Below, piece after piece: positions 31,826-42,979 of a stretch of 64,000 bases of DNA. The DNA comes from Lactuca virosa (lineage: Eukaryota > Streptophyta > Magnoliopsida > Asterales > Asteraceae), in assembly GCA_928212115.1 (NCBI GenBank), contig CAKMRJ010000001.1, positions 179,068,764-179,132,763 of the forward strand, read 5' to 3'. Each line of letters begins with the position of its first letter. Positions within the stretch are counted from its first letter, which is position 1. The translations under genes were made by a program, and so were the position numbers. The notes under the pieces were generated by a model, which worked only from the letters and a program-made list of their open reading frames with translations, searched no databases and was not told the DNA's origin.

Positions 31826-34800
31826 ATGTCTAGTATTTTAGCAACAGTCGATCAATTTAACACAACGATGAAGCTGTTTCCATTCCATAGATGAAGATAC
31901 AATCAAAAAATGTTTGGTTTAATCCAAACTTGTCTGCTTATCACGAAGAACTTAAGATGTTGGTTCAATGCTTGAACGATTCAATTCTTACTCCTGCTTT
32001 ATCTTCTTTTTTTGTTATATCGACACAATGGTTGTCTCTAGCTTTTTCAGTGAGCATTTATAATCCTGATGCTGATATTGTTACGTTCCAGATGGAATCA
32101 AAAGGAACAAAGAAATTGGTGAAGAAGCAGTTTACTTAGATTCTTGAATTGACGTCTAAAGGTCCATTTGACGTCCCATGTTTTGATCTAGTGTTTCAAA
32201 TGTTGAATAAAATAGGGTACAATCCTCCTATTTCTATTATTAGTAATTTCAGGAAGTCCATTTTACCGATTATGTAGATTTTCTTCTTTGGTGTTACGAT
32301 TCGTTGTTTGACATGTGGCTGGATTGTATTACGGTTTGAAGGTGGATTATGCTTCGCTGTTGTGGAATGAGTTCACTACATATGTTAAGCATTCAAAGAA
32401 GACATCAGAGATAGCGAGTGATCAATTTTGGAGTTTGCTTTTATGAGAAGCATATAATCAGGCAGGAATTCAAGTTCCTAATGGAGTTGAAGTTGCTCCA
32501 TTTTCTCATTTAAAAATTCCAAAGAATGTTACTGAAGATCCTATTGAGGTTCCATTTGTTGGAAGGATTCTTGAAGCTATGATTAGTTTGATAGCTGAGT
32601 CAACTCATATGTTGATTAAATATAGGAAAACATTGAGTGTTGCTCCTCATGTTTAAACTCCTAGGAAAGTGAAGTCGAAGACTAAGGGAGTTACAATTAA
32701 GGAACCATCTAGTTTAGAACAACCCAAGAAGAGAAATGTAGCTGGGTTTTTGAAAACCAAAGGGAAACAGTATACATCGAAGCCTAAAACAAAGAAGCCT
32801 AAGAAGACTGTTGTTAATGAAGAAGGGGTATTAGTTGAAATAGAAGATGAGGATACTGATACTGAGGTGCCAGAGCAAACTCAAGCTTCAAAATATCATC
32901 ATAAAAGCAAATGAAGATGATGTGGATCAGATGCTACATGAAAATCCACTTTTTTTACTGCGAAGGGATGCCTTTGTCAAATCGAACATCGAGGAGACAA
33001 GAAACCTGGATCTCAATGTTAACACATCTTATGTGGATACAAACATCATAAACAGTAAAACAACTTCGACTACAGCTCCTGATTAAACTGCAGTTATACT
33101 ACCCGAAGGTCCTAGTACCAAGTCCAATATGGAGGAGGATAGGTCTTCAAACATCCCTAGGAACTTATCTAATAATGATCCAAACGTCAATATTGGTAAA
33201 ACGTTTTCGCTGGATTCTTCGATAGTTCAGCCACCACCATCCCCACCACTGATAATTTTGATAGTTCATACTACCATAGTTCCATTCAACCCACCTACAT
33301 TTGCAGGAATCTTACAACAACCCATCAATATTTTATTTTCTTCTCAATCTACTGATGATGAGATCAATATTGAAGAAGATGAGCGAGTTGAATTTTTTTG
33401 ATCTTGAGTTTGATTATGAGGAAGAAAACATCGAAGATCATGCCATTATGTGAGGAAGTAGTACAAGATTCTCAATTCTAAGCTGAAGACGATCTTACAA
33501 TTCCTCAATGATTTTGCCGATTCTTCTTCATCATTAAACAAAGAATATGTTGAATCTTTGTTGAAATCTCAAAAAACGAAGATGAATTTTTTAGTCAAAA
33601 ATTTTGTGACTAATCTTGAGACTACCTTGAAGGGAACATGACTTCTTATAAGATTAACCTTACTGAAGTTCAAAATATTGGTAGAGAGAAGAATGAATTG
33701 CTAGAGAAGGTTGTGATAGATTCTAAGGAATCCATTGAATTGAATGTCAAATACCTTTATGATTTGGTTACCAAAGAAGTTAAGAAGATTGATGCTTTTT
33801 TATGGGCATTCAAAACAATGTGGATGTTCTTCTTTCTGCTACAAGAACTTTGATTGAATACATTCGAGCATTTAACAAAGGATAGGAGGAAGAATTGAGA
33901 AAGAAGAATGAATCTAATGAGAAAAAGTTCAAAAGTATTGATACCTCTCTCACTACTTTACAGGATTATGTATCGATTGATGTCCAACCAACTCCTACGA
34001 TAAATGATGAGCAACTTTCACAGCCTGTATCTTCGATAGAGTCTTCTATTAAGTCTCAACTTGCTCCTATTTTTGGATTTGGTGCTTCGATTACCCAAGA
34101 ATGTTCCACGACTGATGCTCGTGTCACAAATGGGAGATAAGCATGGATCATCGAAGGTTGGAGGTGATGAGAAAGCAAACGTGGCTGGGAAGGTTTTTTT
34201 AACTCAAATTCCTGCTTCTATTCCTATCAAGCCTGTTCAAACAATAGCAACAACAACAACTTCAAGTGCCACTTTAAATGTTGATATGTAGAAGTTATAG
34301 TCAAAGAAGGGTTTGAATATAAATGAAGGAGGTTCCGGATTTTCGACAGTAAAGCCTGTTGCAACAGCTGAACCAAAGAATAAAGTAAAAGGCGTACATG
34401 TCGAACCTTCTGAGGAAGAAAAGAAAAGATTAACAGAGTTAGAGATGGAGAAGCTCAAGCAACTAAATAACATTATGAGACAAAGAGAGAATGACCCACC
34501 TAGTCTTGAAAATGGGGATATTAAGAAAATTTGGTGCTATAAGTCTATTGAGAATGTTGCTTTTAGAGAAGTGAATGCATTTGAGAAGCAACCAAAGCAT
34601 GGTTATTTGATAGAATATTCATCTTTCAATAAGTTGGATTTTCCATTCAATCCTTCAATGTTTACTTTTCCTCAGTTCAAGCTTCCTGATAACTATCAAG
34701 AGACAGATGAATATAAAAGCTTGAAGATAAGATTCCATTTAGTTCTTGGAAACAAAGAAGAGGAAATCCTTGAAAAAGATAATCAAATTAATCTCAATAA

Positions 34801-35267
34801 CAAATGATGTGATATTTGAAGGCATTATTCTAAATTATCGATACAAGGTTGCCATATCAGACAATACTCCTTAAGAATTCACCATTGCCGATTTTCCTAT
34901 GAGGAATATGAATGATCTTATCACTATAGTGAAGCTCATGGGAAATATTGATAATGATCAAATTTCAGACAAAGCACCATACATTATTTGTTATGGCCAC
35001 CTCAAGAATTTCATCAATTGTTATTTTGCTTATTTGGGATTAAAAGACTTTATGTTTGCTACTGCCTACAAGAAGAAACTAAAGAATCGAAATAGAAAAT
35101 TGAGGGAGGATTTAAATATTGATGATTATGAAGATGGTGAAATTCTGATGAAACCCAAGGGAAGAATAAGAAGAAATATTTCTTCTACACAGACCTCAAA
35201 GGGATGTTTTCTACATCGAATCTTTCTAGCATTCTTCTTAACATCAACAGGTGTAAGAAGGACTTAA
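31826..35267 (+). pseudogene. Decayed multi-copy plant protein gene (gag-like, function unknown)
   Basis: From ATG 31826 (MSSILATVDQF) protein-like sequence continues in changing frames. The best open pieces are 31891-32139, 32669-32914 (Lys-rich), 33129-33401, 33895-34140, 34313-34807 and 34899-35267. Visible features: SFFVISTQWLSLAFSVSIYN near the N-terminus, a FDLVFQMLNKIGYNPP stretch after an in-frame TAG (about 32138), a basic KSKTKGV...KKPKKT segment, an acidic IEDEDTDTEV segment, a Glu/Lys-rich coiled-coil-like part and a C-terminal FTIADFPMRNMNDLITIVKL block. At least six stops or frameshifts. It resembles a protein repeated many times in Asteraceae genomes and suspected to be retroelement-borne. 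That is memory, not a search. Function unknown. Confidence 0.6.
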
Positions 35268-35501
35268 TGAAAATCGAATGGAAATTAGGAAGATTATTTG
35301 CTGGAATATGGAGATTCGAAGAGTTCTGTTGAATGTAGTGAAGACTCGACATGCTATTTGAAGACTTGGATATTCATCACAAAGGGTGAGATTATAGAGT
35401 CAAAATATGTTGTGATGATATCAATATGTCGAAGTCTTCATTCTGTAGAGTGGAAATATTACATAGTTGTCTATATCGAAGGTTCCATACCTTCGATTAA
35501 T

Positions 35502-35556
<55 letters not shown>

Positions 35557-36454
35557 AGAATAAATAATAGTAATAATAAAAATAAAAAATAATAATCGAA
35601 GTAATAATAGTAGTAATAATCGATATTATGCATGATCTATGTATTTTTATGCATATCTACACGAAAATAGTTATAACTTAGTGGTAAAGTGTTATTATTG
35701 ATTGTTGGAGGCGCTGAGGAGGTGCTCATTTCGATTATTGCTACCCCCTCGTTTTTTAAATAAAGGGAACTCTCATGGGCATACCAACACCCATGTCCAC
35801 CAAAATTAAATAATCAACGCCCATGTGGAGCGCTACCTATATTCATGTATACAACCGATAACCGAAAACTACTAAAAGGGTATAAGTGAAAAAATAAAAC
35901 CTAGCCTAAAAGACGCTAAAAGTTAAATAAATTATATAAAAAAAAGTTGTTGTTACCCTTAGTCCATTTACAATTGTTAATTATAGCTAATTTATATTTT
36001 ACATTTATAATCAAACAAACAAATGTTTAATTTTCAAGATTTATTAGCAAAAGTGTATGGTAATTGATTCTCTTATCTATTATTTAATTATAAAAGTTAT
36101 ACGATAGTGTTAGTGCAATAGAGTCGAAGAAGACGCCCCATGTTGTTAAAGTAGTGTGGTTCGATGGTGGAAGACAAAGGTTTTTCCAACTGAATGCAAC
36201 TGAAGTATAAGTTGGAATATATGTGCCCCTTCCTGTAAAACATGTCGTGACGAGCTGATTGAGTAGCCATCTTCGGGCAGCTGGTAATATAGAATGGGAA
36301 AATGGACTTGCAAATGTCTTGACGCGCCTAAGATTCATGGAGGTCAGCAATTGTACCTCACACGCCTACCACATTGCTTCTCATTTCAGAAACATATAAA
36401 AACATATAAAACTATTTTGGTACAAGTTTTGATACATGACATACAACAAACCAT

Positions 36455-36459
<5 letters not shown>
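35268..36459. other. Intergenic stretch with simple repeats
   Basis: Contains the AT tract at 35502-35552, an AAT/ATA-rich stretch to 35640 and no supported gene. A minus-strand open frame at 36084-36350 (88 aa) has no motif I recognise. Confidence 0.5.
35502..35552. repeat. (AT)n microsatellite
   Basis: About 50 bp of AT with one interruption. Confidence 0.95.

Positions 36460-36501
<42 letters not shown>
36460..36501. repeat. (GA)n microsatellite
   Basis: Uninterrupted GA run of about 41 bp. Confidence 0.97.
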
Positions 36502-36503
<2 letters not shown>

Positions 36504-37030
36504 TTAAACATGTTATGTAACCCGCTCCTCTTCACTCCTATGGTACCCTTAGGATGGCCAAAATCATTTCATCGACGGTACCACTTATCATCTACCCCAC
36601 CATGAGCGCCGCTGTGTCCAATATAATGAAACATGTATAGATAGAAAATTTAATTAAACTAGCTACCAAATGAACTATAATGTTGTTACAAATGAGGTAA
36701 AATGTTTTATTTATAACCGAAATTATCCGACAAAAAAATGAACAAAAATATTAAAGATCAACAATACCAAAAGGAAAAATAAATGAATGAATATTTTTAT
36801 ATATTTACAAAGGGTTTGGAATATTTCGTATTTGTATATAATAATTGGAATCCTAAATCGTCTTTTATAGAATACCTAATGGGTCGTCGGATACATTCTT
36901 CTCCACCTAACATCACTCCTTCTTCCTTACATTTCTTGATCTCATCCGCAAATTTCCACAAAGTGCCTTCGTTAAATGCGACTTGAGCATTTGGAGTATT
37001 CTCATGGAGCATTTAAGTTTAATAGAGCAC
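36502..37030. other. Unassigned stretch before K LTR repeats
   Basis: No clear gene. A minus-strand frame at 36797-37012 (71 aa, containing LWKFADEIKKCKEEGVMLGG) has a protein-like composition, but I cannot assign it. It might be a gene fragment or part of the K LTR. Confidence 0.4.
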
Positions 37031-37064
37031 TTGGAACTCAACAGATAACTTGGGATTCATGGAG

Positions 37065-37660
37065 CATGTGACAAAGGAATGGATCATCTGAGAAGGGAAT
37101 GAATCTACTAACAAAGGAATGGATCTCCTGACAAAGGATAGGATATGCCAAAGTGACAGGAGATGCCACAAAGTGACTTGATATGCTACCAAGTGACTTG
37201 ATATGACACCAAGTAACAGGATATGCCACCAAGTGACATGATATGAGATTTATGAGGAGGATGCTCGATTACAGTGAGGATGCGCCAACTTGGGGTCTAG
37301 ATGTGCCATTTGAGGATGGTATACTAACTTGGAAGAGGATGCACCAACCTAGGAGAGGATATGCCATCCCTTGATCAAGATGCACCATCTACATACCTGA
37401 TGTGCCATCTAGATGCAAGGATGCGCCACTTGGTTCCTTGATATGCCAAGGTATCCCATGATGAGTCGCATGCTATAAAGTCCTCTATGATGATCAAGAT
37501 TTTCCAAGGATTCCATGAAGTTGAAGATAATTAAGTAATACACCTTAATGCGCCACCATGATAGATGAATCGCCACTGGTGTTCATGATGCTCCACCTGT
37601 TCATCATGATGCGCCATTATGGCTCACGATGCTCCATCATGTGTGTTGCTAATGATCATG
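37065..37660 (+). repeat. Short tandem motifs in U3 of K LTR
   Basis: Two kinds. At 37065-37250 there are ~17-24 bp units such as GGATATGCCACCAAGTGACA. At 37260-37660 about twelve irregularly spaced GATGCGCCA variants occur (GATGTGCCA, GATGCACCA, GATGCTCCA). All lie upstream of the TATA box. Confidence 0.8.
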
Positions 37661-37795
37661 GGATGTATGACATGGATGAATGTTCCAGAAGATGCTGCAT
37701 GGTGTATTGTGATTTGTTGACACCTTTCATGGGCCTTTAGGCCAAATGGGGTTGGCCCATTAGGGTTTAGTTCTTAACCCTCAAGTATAAATAAG

Positions 37796-37806
37796 GATGC
37801 ATACTT
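37796..37806 (+). promoter_or_regulatory. TATA box of element K LTR
   Basis: TATAAATAAGG. A polyadenylation-type AATAAA follows at 37895-37900. Confidence 0.65.
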
Positions 37807-38078
37807 AGTCATTTGTCTAGTCTTTTTTGTATCCTTAGTGAGTAGGATGAATCTCTGCTGGTTGTACTTGTAATCTCTTTTTGAGAACTCTATCAATAAA
37901 GAATACTCCCTCCTGCCCATGGACGTAGGTCACATTGACAATGTAAATACTGTGTCATTGTGTGCTTTTAGTTTTGTGTGTTATCCGCATTACTTCCTAA
38001 AAAGGGTCATTAGAACTTGGCAAGTGGCATCTGATTTGTTCTGAGTCTTGACAAGTATTAAATGTTTTCCCTAACAAG

Positions 38079-38091
38079 TGGTATAAGAGCT
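38079..38091 (+). promoter_or_regulatory. Primer binding site of element K
   Basis: TGGTATAAGAGCT, two bases after LTR end CCCTAACA. One substitution from the usual site. Confidence 0.8.
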
Positions 38092-38116
38092 ACGATTGGT
38101 GTTCTATTTATTGAAG

Positions 38117-38740
38117 ATGATATATCACAAATTCGTTTTGGAGAAGTTCAATGGTTCAAATTATTTCACTTTGTGGAAGGTAAAGATGAAGGATCTTCTA
38201 GTTCCACAAGGATATGTAGTGACACTTGAAGGAGAAGCGAAACTGCCAAATGAAATGGCGTCAGAAAGGAATATGGATATTATGGAAAGATCATATAGAG
38301 CTATTCTATTGAGTTTGACAGACAAAGTATTGAGAGAGGTCATGGATCAAACCTATGTATCTGGTCTTTGGGAGAAATTATGTGACAAGTATCAGAACAA
38401 ATATCTAATAAAAAAGATGTATCAGAAGAAACATTTGTATACTCTTAGGATGTCCGAAAGCACCCAAGTGAAGGATCATCTAGATAAATTCAATAGGATC
38501 ATGTTGGACTTACAAGACATGAATGTGAAGAATGAAGATGATGATCAAGTACTTATACTCTTATGTTCACTACCAAATTATTATGAGAATTTCGTTAATA
38601 CCATATTTTATGGTAGGACAACGATCAGTGTGAAAGATGTGAAGGATTATTTGATATCCACGAAACTAAAAAGAAAAGTTTCAGAAAGAAGAAGTTTCCA
38701 GTTCCGATTTGTTCACAGCCAGAGGATGAACATCAGATAG
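38117..38740 (+). pseudogene. gag: Copia gag remnant of element K
   Basis: The first in-frame ATG is 38117 (MIYHKFVLEKFNGSNYFTLW). About 200 residues of UBN2-type Copia capsid resemble the Tnt1/Tork gag: FNGSNYFTLWKVKMKDLL, then LWEKLCDKYQNKYLIKKMYQKKHLYTLRM, then LILLCSLPNYYENFVNTI. The frame closes at 38740. The following zinc-knuckle region (KCYNYKEKGHFKGVF, about 38785-38835) is out of frame and has lost its last Cys. Confidence 0.85.
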
Positions 38741-38837
38741 AGGTGGAGGTAACAAAGGGAAGTCAAGTTTCGAATCTAAAGGAAACATCAAATGTTATAA
38801 CTACAAGGAAAAAGGGCACTTCAAAGGAGTTTTTCCG

Positions 38838-39458
38838 TTGCTGAAGAAAGGGAATAACAGTGCTGAATCAAGAAACAACAACAATGTTGTTGTGGTTCAA
38901 GGAAATTGTGATGAAAGGGATGACGGTGATGTTTTGACTATATGTACAACTAGTTCTGTTGATGCTCTTTTGTCGGACTCTGAAGCATCCTATCATATGA
39001 CATGCAATCATGACTGTTTCTACTCCTTCAAAGAGTGGAATAGAACAATCATGATGGGTGATGATTGGGTGATCAGTATCTAGGGAAGTGACACGGTGCA
39101 GATCAAGATGCACGATGGTATAATCAGGAAAATGGATTGCTTGTTTTTCTTGGAGCTTCTATAGAATCTAATTTCTCTTCGCACATTGGAAAAGGATGGA
39201 ATGAGGTATTCTGGAGAGCGTGACTGGTTAAGAGTCTCCAAGGGTGCTCTTGTAGTTATGAAGGGAATGATAAATCCTCATGAGATATATATTATGGATG
39301 GCTGTATAGTTGGGGAAACATTTACTATATCCCAATCCTTGGATCAGTATGATGATGAAAGAAAGTTATGGCATCGTAAGTTGGGACATATGAGAGTGAA
39401 GGGGTTGTTTGGTGAAGATGTAACTGGAAATGTTAAACCTGGTGAAACTTATTTTTAA
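38838..39458 (+). pseudogene. pol: Copia protease and pre-integrase remnant of element K
   Basis: The protease site has decayed: LSDSEASYHMTCNHD stands where Copia has a D-S/T-G-C/A motif, so Gly is replaced. A stop at 39080 breaks the frame. Positions 39186-39458 read LVVMKGMINPHEIYIMDGCIVGE and WHRKLGHMRVKGL, the His-containing start of the integrase zinc domain. Confidence 0.78.
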
Positions 39459-39515
39459 TAGATACAATGCGGGGTGAAGTTCAGTTAGGTTCAACACTCA
39501 AGTAAGGAGATCCTC

Positions 39516-40186
39516 ATGTGGGGTCCCAATCATGTGAAGTCTCATGGTCGATGTCAATACTTTTTGACTTTTATCGATGATTACTCAAGGAAGACCTGGG
39601 TGTACTTTCAGAAGACAGAGGACGAAGATGAAGTGTTTTGGCGGTTCAAGGAGTGGAAGACTATGGTTGAAAAACATACCAGGAACCAAGTCAAGTCACT
39701 CGGAACAAAAAATGGGTTGGAGTTCTGCAAGGCTCCGTTTGGCAATCTTTGCGAAACAGAAGGTATAGTGAGGCATCGCACTGTATGGCTAACACTACAA
39801 CTAATCGGAGTGGCATAAAAAATGAACCAAACACTTGTTGAGCATGCTTAGTGCATGCAATTATCTTCTGATTTATCAGAGCAATTCTAGTCGAAAGCTA
39901 TCAAAACTGTTTGCTATCTTGCGAATAGATCTACATCAACTATAATTAATTATAAGACTCCTTAAGAGGTGTGGTATGGGAAAACGTCTGATAATTCTTG
40001 TTTACGAATATTTGGATGCCCTATTTAAGCTCGTGTGAATGACGTTAAACTAGAGGCGAGGGCAATGAGTACATATTTATAGGATATGCATCTGGAGGGA
40101 AAGGTCATTGTTTGTGGTGTATAGAAGTAGGAAAGACTCAAAAGTTCATTATTATTAAAGGTGTGACCATTGAATATGTTATGTAT
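39516..40186 (+). pseudogene. pol: Copia integrase remnant of element K
   Basis: FLTFIDDYSRKTWVYFQKTEDE is the catalytic-core start. The second Asp/Glu block is eroded (KSLGTKNGLEFCKAPF for the usual LRSDNG.EY). The later part (39819-40186) continues out of frame, with ATGCATCTGGAGGGAAAGG-type residues of the post-integrase segment, until B begins. Confidence 0.78.
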
Positions 40187-40974
40187 TGTTGGATTAGTTT
40201 CTAAGTCAATAACTATAATTGGTATGTACTTGACCCGAGAGTAGCATGGTCCATTTGGGTTGCATGGCACCGGAACAATCTGAAGGATGGATAATTGAGA
40301 AGAGGTTATTTATGGTTTATTAATATATTATATGTTCTAATATATTAATATGAAATCATATTATTTAATTAGTATTGATCAAGAATTAATTTGTAATGAA
40401 TTTTGTGATCAAAAGAGACTAATTAAATATATAGGGAATGATTATGTAAATCATTCATTCTTATAATGTGGGCTTATGATCCATAATTATTTGTGTTGGA
40501 CTAAAACCATGTGGTGACCCATGGATGATCCATGGAGGTTTAAACCCATGGAGCATGAGGAATATGGAAGGTCATGCACATTAGGGTTTGCATGGTGTAA
40601 TCCTAATTAAGCCACACTATATAAGAACCCCTCTAGCTCATGAAATCGGACCTAAGGAAGCTTACAAGAAGGCAAGCCGATTTTATGAGTGCAAGTAACC
40701 TCATCTCAAGTTCCTCCATTGTTGGTGGTGTTGTGTGATTCCATTTGAGGTGCAACACTTGGGGCACTAAGTTCTTAGAGGTCCAAGGTTTCCAACTACA
40801 ACAAAAGGTATGTCATCTAACAAGAATTTTGTAGTAAAGATACTCCATTGTATGCTAGTTAGGATGATGCTTTGGAAAAATAAAATTTTGCATGTATATT
40901 AGAGAAAACATAGATCCAAAGCATCTAGGGTTGCATGTACACCATATGAGTGTTAGAATGCTCAAAACCCTTTA
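40187..40974 (+). repeat. Left LTR of element B (788 bp)
   Basis: TGTTGGATTAG start. The end before the primer site is CAAAACCCTTTA rather than ...CA. Matches 61556-62332. Confidence 0.9.
40618..40625 (+). promoter_or_regulatory. TATA box of B left LTR
   Basis: TATATAAG. The middle LTR has the same at 61976-61983. Confidence 0.6.
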
Positions 40975-40975
40975 G

Positions 40976-40988
40976 TGGTATCAGAGCC
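40976..40988 (+). promoter_or_regulatory. Primer binding site of element B
   Basis: TGGTATCAGAGCC. Confidence 0.92.
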
Positions 40989-41065
40989 TAGGGTTGTTTT
41001 CTTATATACTTGATGCTACTTGTTTTCAAAGCTTGAAAAATTGATTTTTTTGCTGTCTGGACAAT

Positions 41066-41150
41066 GGACTCGCCGAGTCTACTGGGGAACTCGACGAGTG
41101 CACCTTATAAACTGACCAACTCACCGAGCTAGTTCATGTACTCGACTAGT
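41066..41150 (+). repeat. CTCGTCGAG palindrome cluster (B leader)
   Basis: GGACTCGCCGAGTC, AACTCGACGAGTG, AACTCACCGAGCT and ACTCGACTAGT. Confidence 0.8.
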
Positions 41151-41662
41151 TGATGCTCATGGATGTAGAATTTTGAGTTTTAAGACTGGAATTGGACAAG
41201 GATCATTACCCTAAACTATTTTTGAACTTATAAACCTGTTTTTGAGGTGGTAATGATCATGTTTATCCAATTTAGAAGATAATTGTCAAAGTTTCAAGTT
41301 TTGTATTAGTTTATCTGGTTAGGCTAATTACATGAAATTTGTTTGATATGAATTGTCTTGTTCTTATGAGTTTAATTTAAATCATTCAAAAATTGTTTGA
41401 TTTTGTAAGTTACATTAGTTGATCTAAATGTTTTGATGAATTCCATCACTTGACCTCAAGTTATGGATTTTCAAGAGTCTTTTCATTAAAACCTATATTA
41501 AACTCATAAGTTATGGATTCCAAAAGTTTTTGAATAGTTCAAAACTTTCCCTCAAGTTTTGGTATTTGTAAATGTAAAAGTCTAACTTTTGAAACATTTA
41601 ATTCCAAACCCTAGAATTTTAAAGTTTAAAATTCTACCCTTATACTATTATAATATTATAGG

Positions 41663-41666
<4 letters not shown>

Positions 41667-41712
<46 letters not shown>

Positions 41713-41762
41713 TATGTATATATAATATATATATATATTATATATATATATATCTATTATAT
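41667..41762. repeat. (AT)n-rich microsatellite in B leader
   Basis: Nearly pure AT for about 95 bp. It aligns with the shorter AT tract at about 63145-63172 in the second copy. Confidence 0.93.
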
Positions 41763-42194
41763 CTATATAGAACAAAGTCAGTCTTATCGTTAGTAGGCCT
41801 CATTCACGAAGCCGGTCTATAAGGGAGGTATAAGGTTAATGGCTATAAAATGACAGTTTAATGGGTGTCCACTCTCACCCACCGCTTCCTTGACTGGTGG
41901 AGGATCGTTAGCCGAACGGGTAGGATAGGACTCTAATTCTCCATTCATTAAAAGTATAATGATAAATATAAAGTAACTTAACACTTATAAATTCCAAAAT
42001 CTTAGTTACTTAGGAAAATGTGAATATGGTGCTAACCCATGAAATTGCACTTTGCACCTTGTTAAGTTGTTAGTGGAGCGTGTGTGGTTAATCGGCACAC
42101 TAATCGGGACTGACAGTGTGTGGCAAATGGTAGCTTGATGTTAATCATAGATCAATGGAGCGTGTGTGGTTAACCGGCACATTGATTAGGTGTT

Positions 42195-42199
42195 GTAAC
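42195..42199. repeat. Target site duplication of C, left copy (GTAAC)
   Basis: Matches 54061-54065. The uninterrupted site is in the second B copy at 63604-63608 (TTGTAACATTGG). Confidence 0.95.
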
Positions 42200-42965
42200 T
42201 GTTGGATAAGGTGTCTAAGTCCATAACTTTATTTGGTATATACTTGACCCGACCCGGCATGGTCCATTTGGGTTGCACTTCACCCGAACTATTTGTATGG
42301 TTAAACCTTTGAGAATTGTATGTTTATGATTTGTTAATATATTATAAGTAATAATATATTAATATGAAATCATATTATTTAATTAATATTGATCATAAAT
42401 TAATTTAGAATTAATTTGGTGATAAAAAATGTGACTAATTAAATATGGGCTCTTGTATTTATATAAGTGCGGGCTAATACTCATTTGGAATGGGCTTGGC
42501 ATGCATGGGAGTCCATGGATAGTCCATGGAGCTTTTAACCCATGGATCCTTGAAAGGAAGAGTCATGGGTATTAGGGTTTACATGGATGTAACCCTAATC
42601 CTCCACACTATACAAAGGAGCTTGTGATGCTTGAAATGGCACTAGTTGTGCGTGTGAAAGAAGGTGGCCGATTTCTAGAAGCAAACATACACTCTCATAG
42701 TTTTTTCCAAGTTTGTGGTGATTTGTGATTTCCATTTGAGGCATCCACATTATTGGTATGCTTGGCTCTCAAACTCCAAGGAATCAACTCACTAATCAAA
42801 GGTATGTAATTCATCTAGCTTTTATGTTTAAAGTTCCCCATGCCATGCTAGATAGGCTATGAACTTTGGAAAAAAAAACTGCATGTATTCATAGTAAAAC
42901 ATAGATCCAAGGTTTATAGGGTTGCGTGTACACCATAGGAGTGTTAGGATGCTCAAAACCCAACA
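42200..42965 (+). repeat. 5' LTR of element C (766 bp)
   Basis: TGTTGGATAAGG ... AAACCCAACA. The TATA box is mutated (TATACAAAG at 42609). Confidence 0.95.
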
Positions 42966-42966
42966 G

Positions 42967-42979
42967 TGGTATCAGAGCC
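42967..42979 (+). promoter_or_regulatory. Primer binding site of element C
   Basis: TGGTATCAGAGCC, one base after the LTR. Confidence 0.93.

Larger units (their letters stand above)
37031..40186 (+). mobile_element. Ty1/Copia element K, 5' part, truncated by element B
   Basis: 5' LTR (start not located, end CCCTAACA at 38076), primer site at 38079, then gag, protease and integrase remnants in Copia order. Protein-like sequence (GKTQKFIIIKGVTIEYVMY) runs straight into the LTR of B at 40187, so B inserted into K. The remaining half of K is not in the window. Confidence 0.82.

Noticed and set aside
40187..40974. K and B read as one element because coding DNA runs into the LTR
   Set aside because: K has its own LTR, primer site and gag, and its frame stops abruptly at a TGTTGG LTR start; B is a later insertion.
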